A DNA stretch of 64,000 nucleotides. It comes from Croceicoccus sp. Ery15. GTDB lineage: Bacteria > Pseudomonadota > Alphaproteobacteria > Sphingomonadales > Sphingomonadaceae. The stretch spans positions 2,406,501 to 2,470,500 of the forward strand of contig NZ_CP087588.1 in NCBI RefSeq assembly GCF_020985305.1, given 5' to 3'. How positions within the stretch are numbered: the stretch's first letter is position 1; every line of letters starts with the position of its first letter. The translations under genes were made by a program, and so were the position numbers. Positions 35,709 through 44,608 of this stretch are shown here, in pieces. Below the pieces are notes generated by a model, which was not told where the DNA came from, did no database searches, and worked only from the letters and a program-made list of their open reading frames with translations.

Positions 35709-37475
35709 TTACGCCGCGAGGCGATAGGGCTCGATCTCTCCAGCGAGATAGAGCTTCTTTGCCTTGGCGCGCGACAGCTTGCCCGAACTGGTGCGCGGCA
35801 GGGTGCGCGGGGGCACCAGTTCGACGACGCAATTCATGCCGGTGATGGCGCGAACCTTGTCGCGGATCTCGTCATGCAGGCGGACGCGTTCGACGGGATC
35901 GGACACGCGGCAATGGACCAGCACGGCGGGCACTTCCTCGCCATTGTCGGCCTGGATCGCAAAGGCGGCGATATCGCCCTGATGGAAACCGGGAAGCTGT
36001 TCCACGGCCCATTCGATATCTTGCGGCCAATGGTTCTTGCCATTGATGATGATCATGTCCTTGGCGCGGCCGACGATGAACAGATAGCCATCGACCATGT
36101 AACCCATGTCGCCGGTATCCAGCCATGCGCCCTTTCCGTCACCGCTTGGGACCAGGCATGCCTCGGTCGCTTCGGGGTCGCGGAAATAGCTGTGCATCAC
36201 GCTGGGGCCGCGGCACCACACCTTGCCGATCATGTGATCGCCCAACGTGTGCCCGTCCTCGCCGCGGATCACCACGTCCATGTCGCGCACGGCCTTGCCG
36301 CAATTGACGATGGCGCGATAGCGGGCAGGGCGCGACAGATCGCGCGGCACGCCCGACAGGCGCTCTTCCTCGACCAGTTCGACCTTGATCCCTTCGCCGG
36401 GCGGCATGATCGTCACGGCCAGCGTTGCTTCGGCAAGGCCATAGCTGGGGGTAAAGGCATTGGCCTTGAAACCGGCTTCGGCAAAGGCATCGACGAAATT
36501 CTGCATTACGTCGGGGCGGATCATGTCCGCGCCATTGCCCGCAAGCCGCCAGCGCGAAAGGTCGAACCGTTCGGCCACGTTCGACTGGCTGGATATGCGG
36601 CGTGCGCAAATGTCGTAACCGAAGGTCGGCGAATAGCTGATCGACTTGCCTTCGTTGCGGCTGATCAGGTCGAGCCATGCCAGCGGACGACGGGCGAAAT
36701 CCTCGGTCTTGAGGTAATCGCCCGACACCTGATTGGCGATCAGCGACAGGAAACAGCCGACAAGGCCCATGTCGTGATACCACGGCAGCCAGCTGATGCA
36801 GCGGTCGTTATCCGACAGCGCCATGCCATGCGAATGGCCCGCCAGATTATTCAGCAGCGCCGTATGCGTCACCGCCACGCCGTGCGGAAAACGGGTCGAG
36901 CCGGAGGAATATTGCAGATAGCAGATATCGTCGCCCGACAGTTCGGGCAGCGCGGTTTCCACCGCGTCGCGCGTCGCAAAGCTGTTCCAGTCGATCCCCT
37001 CGCAACCCTGACGATCGCACGCCGCCTTGGTCATGGCGGCGATTTCTTCGGGATAGAACAGCACCTTGGGATCGGAGCTGGCCAGCTGGACCGCCAGCTG
37101 GTCGATATAGCTTTCCTTACCGCCAAAGCTGGTCGGCAGCGGCAGCGGAACGGGCCAGGCACCCGCATAGACCGCGCCGCAGAACAGGGCGGCGAAATCC
37201 GTGCCGGTTTCGGCGATCAACGCGATGCGGTCGCCCGGCTTGATGCCCGCAGCGATCAGGCGCCAGGCCATCTTCAGCGCGTCGTCGCGCAGTTCGGAAA
37301 ACGGGTAGGGGCGCACCAGACGGCCGCGCGCGTCGTGGAAGTTGAGGCCGCGTGTCCCGCGCGCCGCATAATCCAATGCCTCGGCAAAAGTGCCGAAATC
37401 GGCGAAGCGGCGTTCCAGCGCGTCTTCGTTCGGGGTCGGGACGAGATCCTCGGCCCGTTCGGGGGTCTGCGTCAT
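35709..37475 (-). CDS. fatty acyl-AMP ligase
   Basis: This 588-residue adenylating enzyme resembles fatty acyl-AMP ligases (FadD32-like) more than CoA ligases. It has the AMP-binding motif YLQYSSGSTRFPHGVAVTH, FLPWYHDMGL-like SWLPWYHDMGLVGCFLSLIA, and the C-terminal DTGDMGYMVDGYLFIVGRAKD. Such enzymes load acyl-adenylates onto acyl-carrier or polyketide proteins. No carrier protein, polyketide synthase or acyltransferase gene is next to it here, so its partner is unknown. Confidence 0.88.
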   Translation of the reverse strand: MTQTPERAEDLVPTPNEDALERRFADFGTFAEALDYAARGTRGLNFHDARGRLVRPYPFSELRDDALKMAWRLIAAGIKPGDRIALIAETGTDFAALFCGAVYAGAWPVPLPLPTSFGGKESYIDQLAVQLASSDPKVLFYPEEIAAMTKAACDRQGCEGIDWNSFATRDAVETALPELSGDDICYLQYSSGSTRFPHGVAVTHTALLNNLAGHSHGMALSDNDRCISWLPWYHDMGLVGCFLSLIANQVSGDYLKTEDFARRPLAWLDLISRNEGKSISYSPTFGYDICARRISSQSNVAERFDLSRWRLAGNGADMIRPDVMQNFVDAFAEAGFKANAFTPSYGLAEATLAVTIMPPGEGIKVELVEEERLSGVPRDLSRPARYRAIVNCGKAVRDMDVVIRGEDGHTLGDHMIGKVWCRGPSVMHSYFRDPEATEACLVPSGDGKGAWLDTGDMGYMVDGYLFIVGRAKDMIIINGKNHWPQDIEWAVEQLPGFHQGDIAAFAIQADNGEEVPAVLVHCRVSDPVERVRLHDEIRDKVRAITGMNCVVELVPPRTLPRTSSGKLSRAKAKKLYLAGEIEPYRLAA

Positions 37476-37787
37476 AATAGTGTTGCTTTTCCCGTTTAAA
37501 CTATCTGACCGGCAAGCCGCAGGGCTGCTGGCAATGGAGTGCGCTGCCTAGCCGATCGGGGGCTGAACGCTGAATGAAGCGGCCCCGTCACGCTGCGCGC
37601 GACATTGTATCGGTTTGCACCAACACGGCATCGGTTTGCATCAACTGCTGATCCACGCATCGAAAGCGGCATTTTTCCCTGCTCCCCGTGTTGCGCAACC
37701 CGTTAGAAGTCTAGCATTAACCTCATGTCGACCTGAATTCGTCGGGCCGTTCCCATTGTTACCGGATTGTGGCACGATTAAGGCGCG
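37476..37787. other. 312-base divergent region between the acyl-AMP ligase gene and recX
   Basis: This region must hold promoters for both divergent genes. No gene is apparent. Its clearest structure is a pair of 16-base direct repeats at 37609-37624 and 37630-37645, spaced 21 bases start to start. I see no clear -35/-10 pair or LexA-type box. Confidence 0.5.
37609..37645. repeat. direct repeat pair with 21-base period
   Basis: ATCGGTTTGCACCAAC (37609-37624) and ATCGGTTTGCATCAAC (37630-37645) differ at one base. A 21-base period is two helical turns, so a protein could bind both on one face of the helix. They lie about 135 bases upstream of the acyl-AMP ligase start and about 145 upstream of recX. 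Confidence 0.7.
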
Positions 37788-38369
37788 ATGACAGAGGATG
37801 CGGGCCCTTATCCACGAACATCTCGCCGCGCAAGAGCGGTAAGGCCGCTGGATGCCGCCCGTCTTGAGGAGATGGCGCTGGGTTATGTCGCCCGTTTCGC
37901 CACCACGGCCAAGGGTCTGGAACGATATTGCAGGCGCAAGCTGCGCGAACGCGGATGGGCAGAGGAAGAGCCGCAGCCCGATATCGCGGCACTGGTCGAA
38001 CGCTTTGTTCGCAACGGATATGTGAACGACAGCGAATATGCCCGCATCCGTCAGGGTGGGCTGTTGCGGCGCGGCTATGGTGCGCGGCGCATTCATGCCG
38101 CGCTGGACCATGCCGGCGTGGCCGAGGACCAGCGCGGCGATCTGGACGAGGGAGAGGCGCGCCGTGCCGCGCTGCGACTGGCGCGCAAGCGGCGGTTCGG
38201 CCCGTTCGGCCCCGATGAAACCCCGCCTGCCGACAGGGCTTTGCGCGAAAAACAGGTTGCGGCCATGATCCGCGCCGGTCACCCACTGGACAGCGCCCGT
38301 GAATTGGTCGATGCGCCGGACCGGCAATCCGCACTGGAATGGGCGGGCATTTTCGACGAGGAATTCTGA
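37788..38369 (+). CDS. recX: RecX family regulatory protein
   Basis: This 193-residue helical protein belongs to the RecX family, which modulates RecA filaments. Repeats of three-helix type are visible (RFATTAKGLERYCRRKLRER, GYVNDSEYARIRQGGLLRRG, then RALREKQVAAMIRAGH-like sequence). recA is not in the window. The next gene begins immediately after its stop codon, so the two are co-transcribed. Confidence 0.85.
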   Translation: MTEDAGPYPRTSRRARAVRPLDAARLEEMALGYVARFATTAKGLERYCRRKLRERGWAEEEPQPDIAALVERFVRNGYVNDSEYARIRQGGLLRRGYGARRIHAALDHAGVAEDQRGDLDEGEARRAALRLARKRRFGPFGPDETPPADRALREKQVAAMIRAGHPLDSARELVDAPDRQSALEWAGIFDEEF

Positions 38370-38909
38370 ATGTCGCTTCGTAACGGGATGATGGTGGCAG
38401 CGGCGGCGCTGGTCCTTGGTCTTTCGGGCGGACTGGCCGGTTGCACGCAGGCAGAGGCACCCGCCAGCGCGGCTGCGACCGAAATGGCGGCGGTCCATCC
38501 CGAATCGGGCCTGCCGCTTGTTCCGCTGACGATTACCAGTGGTGGCAAGGATATCGCCTTTACCGTCGAATATACCACGACCCCCCAGTCGCAGATGAAG
38601 GGGCTGATGTTCCGCACCGAGCTTGGTCCGAACGAGGGGATGATTTTCCCCAACAAGGTCATGAACCCCGCCGCGCCGCCCGCGCCGCGCGGTTTTTACA
38701 TGAAGAACACGGTCATCCCGCTGGACCTGATCTTTATCAAGGCCGATTCGACGATCGAGAGCATTGCCGCGAATGCCGTCCCCTATTCGCTGGACACCAT
38801 CGAATCGCAGGGGCCGGTGATCGCGGTGCTGGAACTGGCAGGCGGGCGGGCCGCCGAACTGGGGCTGAAACCCGGCGACAAGGTGGCCTGGGACGAACCG
38901 GCGGGCTGA
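38370..38909 (+). CDS. DUF192 lipoprotein
   Basis: This 179-residue protein has a lipoprotein signal (lipobox GLAGC, C25) and a DUF192 domain in about residues 50-175, with QMKGLMFRTELGPNEGMIFP and FYMKNTVIPLDLIFI matching the family. The fold is a small beta-barrel of unknown function. It directly follows recX with no gap. A glutamate/alanine-rich linker joins signal and domain. Confidence 0.88.
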   Translation: MSLRNGMMVAAAALVLGLSGGLAGCTQAEAPASAAATEMAAVHPESGLPLVPLTITSGGKDIAFTVEYTTTPQSQMKGLMFRTELGPNEGMIFPNKVMNPAAPPAPRGFYMKNTVIPLDLIFIKADSTIESIAANAVPYSLDTIESQGPVIAVLELAGGRAAELGLKPGDKVAWDEPAG

Positions 38910-38986
38910 TCCGCCACAGTTTTACGCATAGGGCGCGCGCTTCTGGCGTTGCGATGGGGCGCGGCTCGGGCTAACGGAATGGCGCG

Positions 38987-39397
38987 ATGAACATTCTCAT
39001 GAAGATCTTCACCTGGTGGGACGGCGCCACCATCGGCACATTGCTCGACAGCTGGCGCAACGGCGAGGAAGTGGGCCAGGACGCGCAGGGCAACCGCTAT
39101 TTCCGTGGCCGTAAAAAGGGTGCGCAGGGGCAGGAACGCCGCTGGGTCATCTATAGCGGTGCAAACGATGCGAGCCGCGTGCCTGCCGAATGGCACGGCT
39201 GGCTGCACGGTGCAGGCGCCGATACAGGGGGGGATGTGCCCGAAAGCAATCTGCCCCCGCCGCGCATCTGGGAGGTGGATTACACCCCCAATGCCACCGG
39301 CACCGCAACGGCCTATCGCCCCGCCGGTGCGCTGGAAAAGGGCGGCGTGCGCGCCCGCGCGACCGGCGATTACGAAGCCTGGTCGCCCGACCAGTGA
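38987..39397 (+). CDS. NDUFA12 family NADH:ubiquinone oxidoreductase subunit
   Basis: This 136-residue protein belongs to the NDUFA12/B17.2 family, an accessory subunit of respiratory complex I found in alphaproteobacteria and mitochondria. It has IGTLLDSWRNGEEVGQDAQG and GQERRWVIYSGANDASRVPA. The stop codon overlaps the start of the DUF2155 gene. The nuo operon itself is not here. Confidence 0.92.
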   Translation: MNILMKIFTWWDGATIGTLLDSWRNGEEVGQDAQGNRYFRGRKKGAQGQERRWVIYSGANDASRVPAEWHGWLHGAGADTGGDVPESNLPPPRIWEVDYTPNATGTATAYRPAGALEKGGVRARATGDYEAWSPDQ

Positions 39398-39942
39398 TCC
39401 CGCTGCGCCCGCTGGCCGCTGCCGCCACGCTGCTGGCGCTGGCGGCTTGCGGCACGTCTGGCGAGGATGAGGCCGCGCCCGTTCCCGACGATGGCGTAAC
39501 GGCCGAGGCGCCCGCCATCGCGACTCAGGCAGAGAACGAGACGATCGATGCCGATCAGGAAGCCGACGGCGACGAAGTGCCGACCGGCACGCCACTGGCC
39601 GAACGCGTCGCCACGCTGGGCCTTTTGAACAAGCGCAATAATCTGACGGTCGAGTTCGAGCTGAAGCCCGGCGAAGAGACCGTGATCGACGATGTGATGG
39701 TCAAGCTGGCCAGTTGCGAGCGCAGGCCGCCATGGGACCCCGAACCGGAGACGGGCGCATTCGTGCAAGTCGCGGTGCGCGATGCAGGGCAGGACAGCAA
39801 TGCGCAGTTCAAGCGCATCTTTTCGGGCTGGCTATTCCTGAACAGCCCGTCGCTGAACGTGGTCGAGCATCCGGTCTATGACGTTTGGGTCAAGGATTGC
39901 GCGATGAGCTTTCCGGGCGAGGAAGCAGTCTCCAGCGAGTGA
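39394..39942 (+). CDS. DUF2155 lipoprotein
   Basis: This 182-residue protein begins at a GTG inside the NDUFA12 stop (GTGA overlap). It has a lipoprotein signal with lipobox LALAAC (C19), an acidic linker, and a DUF2155 domain from about residue 75 with TVIDDVMVKLASCERRPPWD and FSGWLFLNSPSLNVVEHPVY and YDVWVKDC. DUF2155 is common beside aat in alphaproteobacteria. Its 3' end overlaps the 3' end of aat on the other strand by 67 bases. Confidence 0.88.
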   Translation: MIPLRPLAAAATLLALAACGTSGEDEAAPVPDDGVTAEAPAIATQAENETIDADQEADGDEVPTGTPLAERVATLGLLNKRNNLTVEFELKPGEETVIDDVMVKLASCERRPPWDPEPETGAFVQVAVRDAGQDSNAQFKRIFSGWLFLNSPSLNVVEHPVYDVWVKDCAMSFPGEEAVSSE

Positions 39943-40613
39943 AACCCGTCGGGCAGGCTGGCGAAGCTGGCCTCGGTCGTGGGGCGCAGCGCGTGTTCCA
40001 GACGTTTCAGATAATCGGCTTGCGGCATGGCCACTGCACCCATGGTCGCCAGATGCGGGGTCATGAACTGGCAGTCCAGCAATTCCATATGCGCGGCGCG
40101 CATCGCCGCGACCAGCCAGCACAGGGCCAGTTTCGATGCATCGCTGGCGCGGCTGAACATCGATTCGCCGCAAAATACGCGGCCAAAGCCCACGCCATAC
40201 AGCCCGCCCACCAGCTCTCGCCCGTTTGGACCACTGCGCCAGCATTCGATGGAATGCGCATGGCCCATGCGGTTCAACAGGCGATAGCTGGCCGCGATCC
40301 GTTCGCTGATCCAGCTGTCGGTGCCATCGTCGATCTGGCTGGGGCGGCGCGGGGCGGCGCAGGCGTCGACCACCTCGGCAAAGGCCGCGTTGCACGTGAC
40401 CTGATAGCGTTCCGCCTTCAAAGCCTTGGCCAGCGAGCGCGACACGTGCAGGTCGTCCAGAGGAATGATCGCCCGTTCGCGCGGTTCGATCCACATCACC
40501 TCAGGGTCGTCGCGCGATTCGGCCATCGGGAAAATGCCGCTGCGATAGGCAAGCATCAGCAATTCCGGATCGATCACGTCCTGCGCGTCTTCGGGGCGGC
40601 TGCGGTTGCTCAT
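39876..40613 (-). CDS. aat: leucyl/phenylalanyl-tRNA--protein transferase
   Basis: This enzyme adds leucine or phenylalanine to N-terminal arginine or lysine of proteins, marking them for ClpS/ClpAP degradation. The 245-residue product has LMLAYRSGIFPMAESRDD and WIEPRERAIIPLDDLHVSRS at the start, GHAHSIECWRSGPNGRELVG and FGRVFCGESMFSRASDASK in the GNAT-like core. The start at 40613 is preferred over 40655. It converges on and overlaps the DUF2155 gene. Confidence 0.94.
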   Translation of the reverse strand: MSNRSRPEDAQDVIDPELLMLAYRSGIFPMAESRDDPEVMWIEPRERAIIPLDDLHVSRSLAKALKAERYQVTCNAAFAEVVDACAAPRRPSQIDDGTDSWISERIAASYRLLNRMGHAHSIECWRSGPNGRELVGGLYGVGFGRVFCGESMFSRASDASKLALCWLVAAMRAAHMELLDCQFMTPHLATMGAVAMPQADYLKRLEHALRPTTEASFASLPDGFHSLETASSPGKLIAQSLTQTS

Positions 40614-40722
40614 TAGCTGCGATAATGCCGCCGGAACGCGCCGATGTCGACGCATTCTGGCGTTTGGGGAAAAGCGGTGCTTGTCAGCGCCGCATCTTCG
40701 CTATAGAGGGCCAGCTTCCTGC

Positions 40723-40798
40723 AGGGGTGTAGCTCAGCTGGTAGAGCATCGGTCTCCAAAACCGAGGGCCACGGGTTCGAATCCTGTCACCCCTGCCA
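40723..40798 (+). tRNA. tRNA-Trp (CCA anticodon)
   Basis: A complete cloverleaf is present: acceptor stem AGGGGTG (40723-40729) with CACCCCT (40788-40794), an anticodon stem TCGGT/ACCGA around loop CTCCAAA, and anticodon CCA at 40756-40758. The T-arm contains GGTTCGAATCC. The CCA end is encoded (40796-40798). In many bacteria tRNA-Trp precedes secE-nusG, as here after an interposed transporter. Confidence 0.97.
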
Positions 40799-40871
40799 TT
40801 TCCTTCCGGACATACGCGGACTTCCGGGCAGGCGCGAAAGCGCCCGCTATACGAGCGTCGGAGGGTTCCAG

Positions 40872-40905
40872 ATAGTTCGACGGAAGCCAAATAGTTCAAC
40901 GGAAG
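40872..40905. repeat. direct repeat pair downstream of tRNA-Trp
   Basis: ATAGTTCGACGGAAG (40872-40886) and ATAGTTCAACGGAAG (40891-40905) differ at one base and are 19 bases apart start to start. They lie between tRNA-Trp and the transporter terminator. No role is apparent. Confidence 0.6.
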
Positions 40906-40971
40906 ATTGTCGGCCGCGCGTTCTTTGACGCTTTGCGCCAGTGAGGCGGCGCGGCCTTCACCGTGCATAAC

Positions 40972-41010
40972 AAAAGGGCCGCGGGATCGTTCCCACGGCC
41001 CTTTGTTTTT
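40972..41010. terminator. bidirectional terminator between tRNA-Trp and the AGCS transporter
   Basis: The stem AAAGGGCCG (40973-40981) pairs with CGGCCCTTT (40996-41004), with an inner GGGA/TCCC pairing. On the plus strand GTTTTTG follows; on the minus strand TTTTGTTATG follows. It can therefore serve both tRNA-Trp and the transporter gene that ends at 41037. Confidence 0.85.
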
Positions 41011-41036
41011 GTGCCTGTTGCCGGCGCGGTGCGCGA

Positions 41037-42554
41037 TCAATCCTCGCGCGGGTCGACGTGAAAGTCCTTGCCCGCCGTCTTGTCGCCGCGTGCCAGCGCG
41101 AACACCACGCCCGACAGCGCGGCCAGCGCGATCAGGTTGGGCAGCGCCATGGTGGCGTTCGAGATATCGCCCAGACGCCATACCAGCTGCGAAGGCTGCG
41201 TGGCGGAGAACCAGATCGCGATGCACCACAGCACGCGCCAGATCACGTGCAGCTTTTTCTCACCCCCCGCGGTCGAGCCGGGGATGCGGTCATATAGGAA
41301 TGTAATCGCGCGTTCGCCGTAATAGCTCCACGTCAGCAGGGTGGTGAACACGAACAGGATCAGCGCGACCGACGCGACCAGTGTGCCCAGCGGGATATTG
41401 CCGATCAGCGTGGGAAAGGCCGCGGCAAAAGCTGCACTGGTGGTGACAAAGCCCGATTGCGCGGTGGTGCCCAGATCGGACTGCCACACATGCCTCACCG
41501 CCTCGCCGTTATGGGTGAAGGGGCCCTCGACCGTCAGGATGACCAGCGCGGTCATTGTGCAGATGATAATCGTGTCGATGAAGGTGCCCATCATCGCCAT
41601 GCGGCCCTGCTGTGCCGGATCGTCGGTCTGGGCGACCGCGTGGGCGATCGGGGTCGAACCCTGACCGCTCTCGTTCGAGAACAGGCCGCGCGCCACGCCC
41701 GCGCGCATCGCCATGATGATGGCCGCGCCCGCGAAACCGCCGCTGGCTGACTGGGCCGAGAAGGCGCCTGCAAAAATGCGGCTGAAGGTTTCGGGAATGT
41801 CGGAAATGTTCAGGATGATCGCGATCACCGCCATGATGATGTAGCACACCGCCATGAAGGGCACGACCTTTTCGGCAATGGAGCCGATCGACTTGATGCC
41901 GCCGATGATCACGATGAACACGGCGATGGCGACGATCAGCCCGCCCAGCCAGCGTTCGATGCCGAACAATTCGTTGAGACCGCTGGCCACTTCGTTCGAC
42001 TGGATCGAATTGCCGGTCACAAGGCCTGAAAACAGCGTGCCGATGGCAAAGACGATGGCCAGCCATGTCCATTTGGGGCCAAGGCCCTGCATGATATAGC
42101 TCATCGGGCCGCCGCGCCAGTTACCCTCTGGCGTCTTTTCGCGGTAACGGATGGCCAGCGAACCCTCGGCAAAGCCGAGCGCCATGCCGATCAGCGCGGT
42201 GATCCACATCCAGAACACCGCACCGGGCCCGCCCAGCGCGATGGCGGTGGCAACGCCCGCCAGATTACCGGTGCCGACCTGTCCCGACAAAGCGGTGGAC
42301 AGCGCGGCAAAGGGGCTGATCTCGCCCTCGCCCTTGTTTTTGCGGCTGCTGAACAGGCCGGCAAACGCGCTGCCCAGCTTGACGATCGGGTAGAAACGCA
42401 GGCCGATCATGATGTAAAGGCCGATGCCCAGCAACATGATCACCATCGGTGGAACGGGGATGACTTCTGCCCCGCCCCATGTGCCGCCCCAGATAAAATC
42501 CGAGATATTGGTGACGTGATCGATCAGGCCCGAAGGCTCTGCCTCTGCGCTCAT
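41037..42554 (-). CDS. AGCS family alanine/glycine:cation symporter
   Basis: This 505-residue membrane protein has about ten transmembrane helices. Conserved AGCS stretches include LSGQVGTGNLAGVATAIALG, GAVFWMWITALIGMALGFAE and GLFSNESGQGSTPIAHAVAQ. It imports alanine or glycine with sodium or protons. The start at 42554 (MSAEAEP) is preferred. It lies between tRNA-Trp and secE on the opposite strand, which splits a commonly adjacent group. Alanine dehydrogenase is encoded elsewhere in the window. Confidence 0.93.
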   Translation of the reverse strand: MSAEAEPSGLIDHVTNISDFIWGGTWGGAEVIPVPPMVIMLLGIGLYIMIGLRFYPIVKLGSAFAGLFSSRKNKGEGEISPFAALSTALSGQVGTGNLAGVATAIALGGPGAVFWMWITALIGMALGFAEGSLAIRYREKTPEGNWRGGPMSYIMQGLGPKWTWLAIVFAIGTLFSGLVTGNSIQSNEVASGLNELFGIERWLGGLIVAIAVFIVIIGGIKSIGSIAEKVVPFMAVCYIIMAVIAIILNISDIPETFSRIFAGAFSAQSASGGFAGAAIIMAMRAGVARGLFSNESGQGSTPIAHAVAQTDDPAQQGRMAMMGTFIDTIIICTMTALVILTVEGPFTHNGEAVRHVWQSDLGTTAQSGFVTTSAAFAAAFPTLIGNIPLGTLVASVALILFVFTTLLTWSYYGERAITFLYDRIPGSTAGGEKKLHVIWRVLWCIAIWFSATQPSQLVWRLGDISNATMALPNLIALAALSGVVFALARGDKTAGKDFHVDPRED

Positions 42555-42844
42555 ATTTCCGCGTTTCCCCAGTCCGTCATGACAAATTAGTTGCAATGGC
42601 TACCTGTTGCATGGCCCGATGGCCAGCAACAATCGCGCAACATGCCCTGTTTCCTGACCAGACGAGGGCTTCTGGCATTGCGGATGCACTTGCACACGGG
42701 GACGGGCGGGGCTATGTGCCCAACGTTTCCAGTCATCGGGAATATTCAAAGCTGTCTCCAACCTCCGGTTGGCGCGGCGATGAGCCGATGGCGAAAGAGC
42801 CCTGGCGACAGGGCCCGCACGAAGAACAGGATCTGGATTAGGCA

Positions 42845-43081
42845 ATGGCCAAAACACCCGTGGCAAAGCCCGCTGAGCCCGAGAAGAAGCGCAAGACATC
42901 GCCCGGCGAGTTCATCCGCCAGGTTCGCGCCGAAGGTTCGAAAGTCGTCTGGCCGACATGGGGCGAGACGGTGCAGACCTCGATCTTCGTCGGCATCATG
43001 ATGCTGATCCTGTCGCTGTTTTTTCTGGGTATCGATTCGGCATTCGGTGCGATCATGCGCTGGCTGCTGACGCTGGCCTGA
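42845..43081 (+). CDS. secE: preprotein translocase subunit SecE
   Basis: This 78-residue protein is the short SecE form with one transmembrane helix. It has EFIRQVRAEGSKVVWPTWGE, the conserved amphipathic helix and hinge, and the membrane helix IFVGIMMLILSLFFLGIDSA. It is part of the SecYEG channel. nusG follows by 90 bases, the standard pair. Confidence 0.95.
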   Translation: MAKTPVAKPAEPEKKRKTSPGEFIRQVRAEGSKVVWPTWGETVQTSIFVGIMMLILSLFFLGIDSAFGAIMRWLLTLA

Positions 43082-43171
43082 TTTTTCGGCCTCAGGCCGT
43101 GGGTTTACGCCCAAGCCTAACACTGATTTCGCGGCCGCGACGCGCCGCAACACGGATTTGAAGGACAACCA

Positions 43172-43708
43172 ATGGCTCGCTGGTACATCATCCACGCCTA
43201 TTCGGGTTTCGAGAACAAGGTGAAGGAAGCGATTCTGGCCGAGGCTGAACGCACCGGCCTTGAGGCTCTGGTCGAAGCGGTGGAAGTGCCGTCGGAAACC
43301 ATCACCGAGGTGAAGCGCGGCAAGAAGGTACAGACCGAGCGCAAGACCATGCCGGGTTATGTCCTTGCCAAGCTGGCGATGAACGACGACGTCTATCACC
43401 TTATCAAGAACACCCCCAAGGTGACCGGCTTCCTTGGCGCCAATAACAAGCCGCAGCCGATTTCCGAGCGTGAGGCCGCCCGTTATTTCGGCGCCCGCGA
43501 CGAAGCTGCCGCCGCGCCCAAGCGCGAGATCAGCGTCGATTACGAAATCGGCGATTCGGTCAAGGTGCTCGACGGCCCCTTCGCCAGCTTCAACGGCGTG
43601 GTGGAAGAGCTCGACTTCGACAAGAACAAGGTCAAGGTCTCGGTCTCGATCTTTGGCCGCGCAACGCCGGTCGAGCTGGACTTCGAACAGGTCGAACTGG
43701 TCAAGTAA
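43172..43708 (+). CDS. nusG: transcription termination/antitermination protein NusG
   Basis: This 178-residue protein has the NGN domain ([20 protein letters not shown], then [16 protein letters not shown]) and a C-terminal KOW domain ([20 protein letters not shown]). It couples transcription to Rho and the ribosome. AAGGA upstream of the ATG is a good ribosome site. The usual downstream genes rplK-rplA are here on the opposite strand, about 1.7 kb further. Confidence 0.97.
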   Translation: MARWYIIHAYSGFENKVKEAILAEAERTGLEALVEAVEVPSETITEVKRGKKVQTERKTMPGYVLAKLAMNDDVYHLIKNTPKVTGFLGANNKPQPISEREAARYFGARDEAAAAPKREISVDYEIGDSVKVLDGPFASFNGVVEELDFDKNKVKVSVSIFGRATPVELDFEQVELVK

Positions 43709-43765
43709 GCACGATCGGCAATCTGGCGGTGGCATGGCGCGCGATCGCGCGCTAAGCCACCGGCC

Positions 43766-44527
43766 ATGGCCGAATCCAAAAAGATATGGACCGCCGCTCT
43801 CGTCGTTATCGGCGACGAGATCCTGTCGGGCCGCACCCATGACAAGAATATCGCGCAAGTGGCCAGCTGGCTGCAGGTGCAGGGCATCCGCCTTGCCGAA
43901 GTGCGCGTGGTGGCCGACGATCTGGCCGCCATTGTCGAGGCGGTGAACACGCTGCGCGCACGCAACGATTATTTGTTCACCACAGGCGGCATCGGACCGA
44001 CGCATGACGATATCACGGTCGATGCCGTGTCCGCGGCTTTGGGAGTAGAGGCCATCGTCCACCCCGAAGCGCGGGCGATCCTGGCCGATTATTACGAAAC
44101 CCGCGGCGGATTGAACGATGCGCGGCTGCGCATGGCGCGCACGCCAGAGGGGGCGGAGCTGATCCCCAATCGTTATTCGGGCGCGCCCGGCATTCGCGTG
44201 GGCAATGTCTTTCTGATGGCGGGGGTCCCCAATATCACCGCGGGAATGCTCGACGCGCTGACCGGCACGCTGGAAGGCGGCGATCCGGTGCTGTCCGAAA
44301 CCGTGGGCTGCTGGATCGCGGAAAGCGAAGTGGCCGATTTGCTGCGCGAAGTCGAAAAAGCGCATGAGGGTGTGCAGATCGGCAGCTATCCGTTTTTCCG
44401 CGAAGGCAAGGTCGGGGCGAATTTCGTGATCCGTTCGACCGATGCGGACATGCTGGCCAGTTGCGTCCACACTCTGTGCGAAGGGCTGGGCGAATTGGGG
44501 CGCGAGTTCACGCCGGGCGGGATCTGA
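43766..44527 (+). CDS. CinA-type molybdopterin-binding domain protein
   Basis: This 253-residue protein has the MoaB/MogA-like fold of the N-terminal CinA domain: [20 protein letters not shown] and [20 protein letters not shown], then [19 protein letters not shown]. It lacks the C-terminal deamidase domain of full-length CinA, so nicotinamide-nucleotide deamidase activity is not expected from this gene alone. It starts 57 bases after nusG. Confidence 0.88.
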   Translation: MAESKKIWTAALVVIGDEILSGRTHDKNIAQVASWLQVQGIRLAEVRVVADDLAAIVEAVNTLRARNDYLFTTGGIGPTHDDITVDAVSAALGVEAIVHPEARAILADYYETRGGLNDARLRMARTPEGAELIPNRYSGAPGIRVGNVFLMAGVPNITAGMLDALTGTLEGGDPVLSETVGCWIAESEVADLLREVEKAHEGVQIGSYPFFREGKVGANFVIRSTDADMLASCVHTLCEGLGELGREFTPGGI

Positions 44528-44608
44528 CGGGGTCGTCGTTCACCGGCCTGAAAGCCACGCAAGCCTAGCAAGATGGCAGGGACATCGACCGACAGTGTCG
44601 AGGAATTC

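Noticed and set aside
35562..37499. 645-codon frame on the plus strand
   Set aside because: It is antisense to the acyl-AMP ligase, whose motifs are unambiguous.
43075..43098. GGCCTGA/TCAGGCC stem after secE as a terminator
   Set aside because: The T-run is in the loop rather than after the stem, and secE-nusG are normally co-transcribed.
42746..44470. 574-codon frame on the minus strand
   Set aside because: It is antisense to secE, nusG and the CinA-type gene, all of which are clear.
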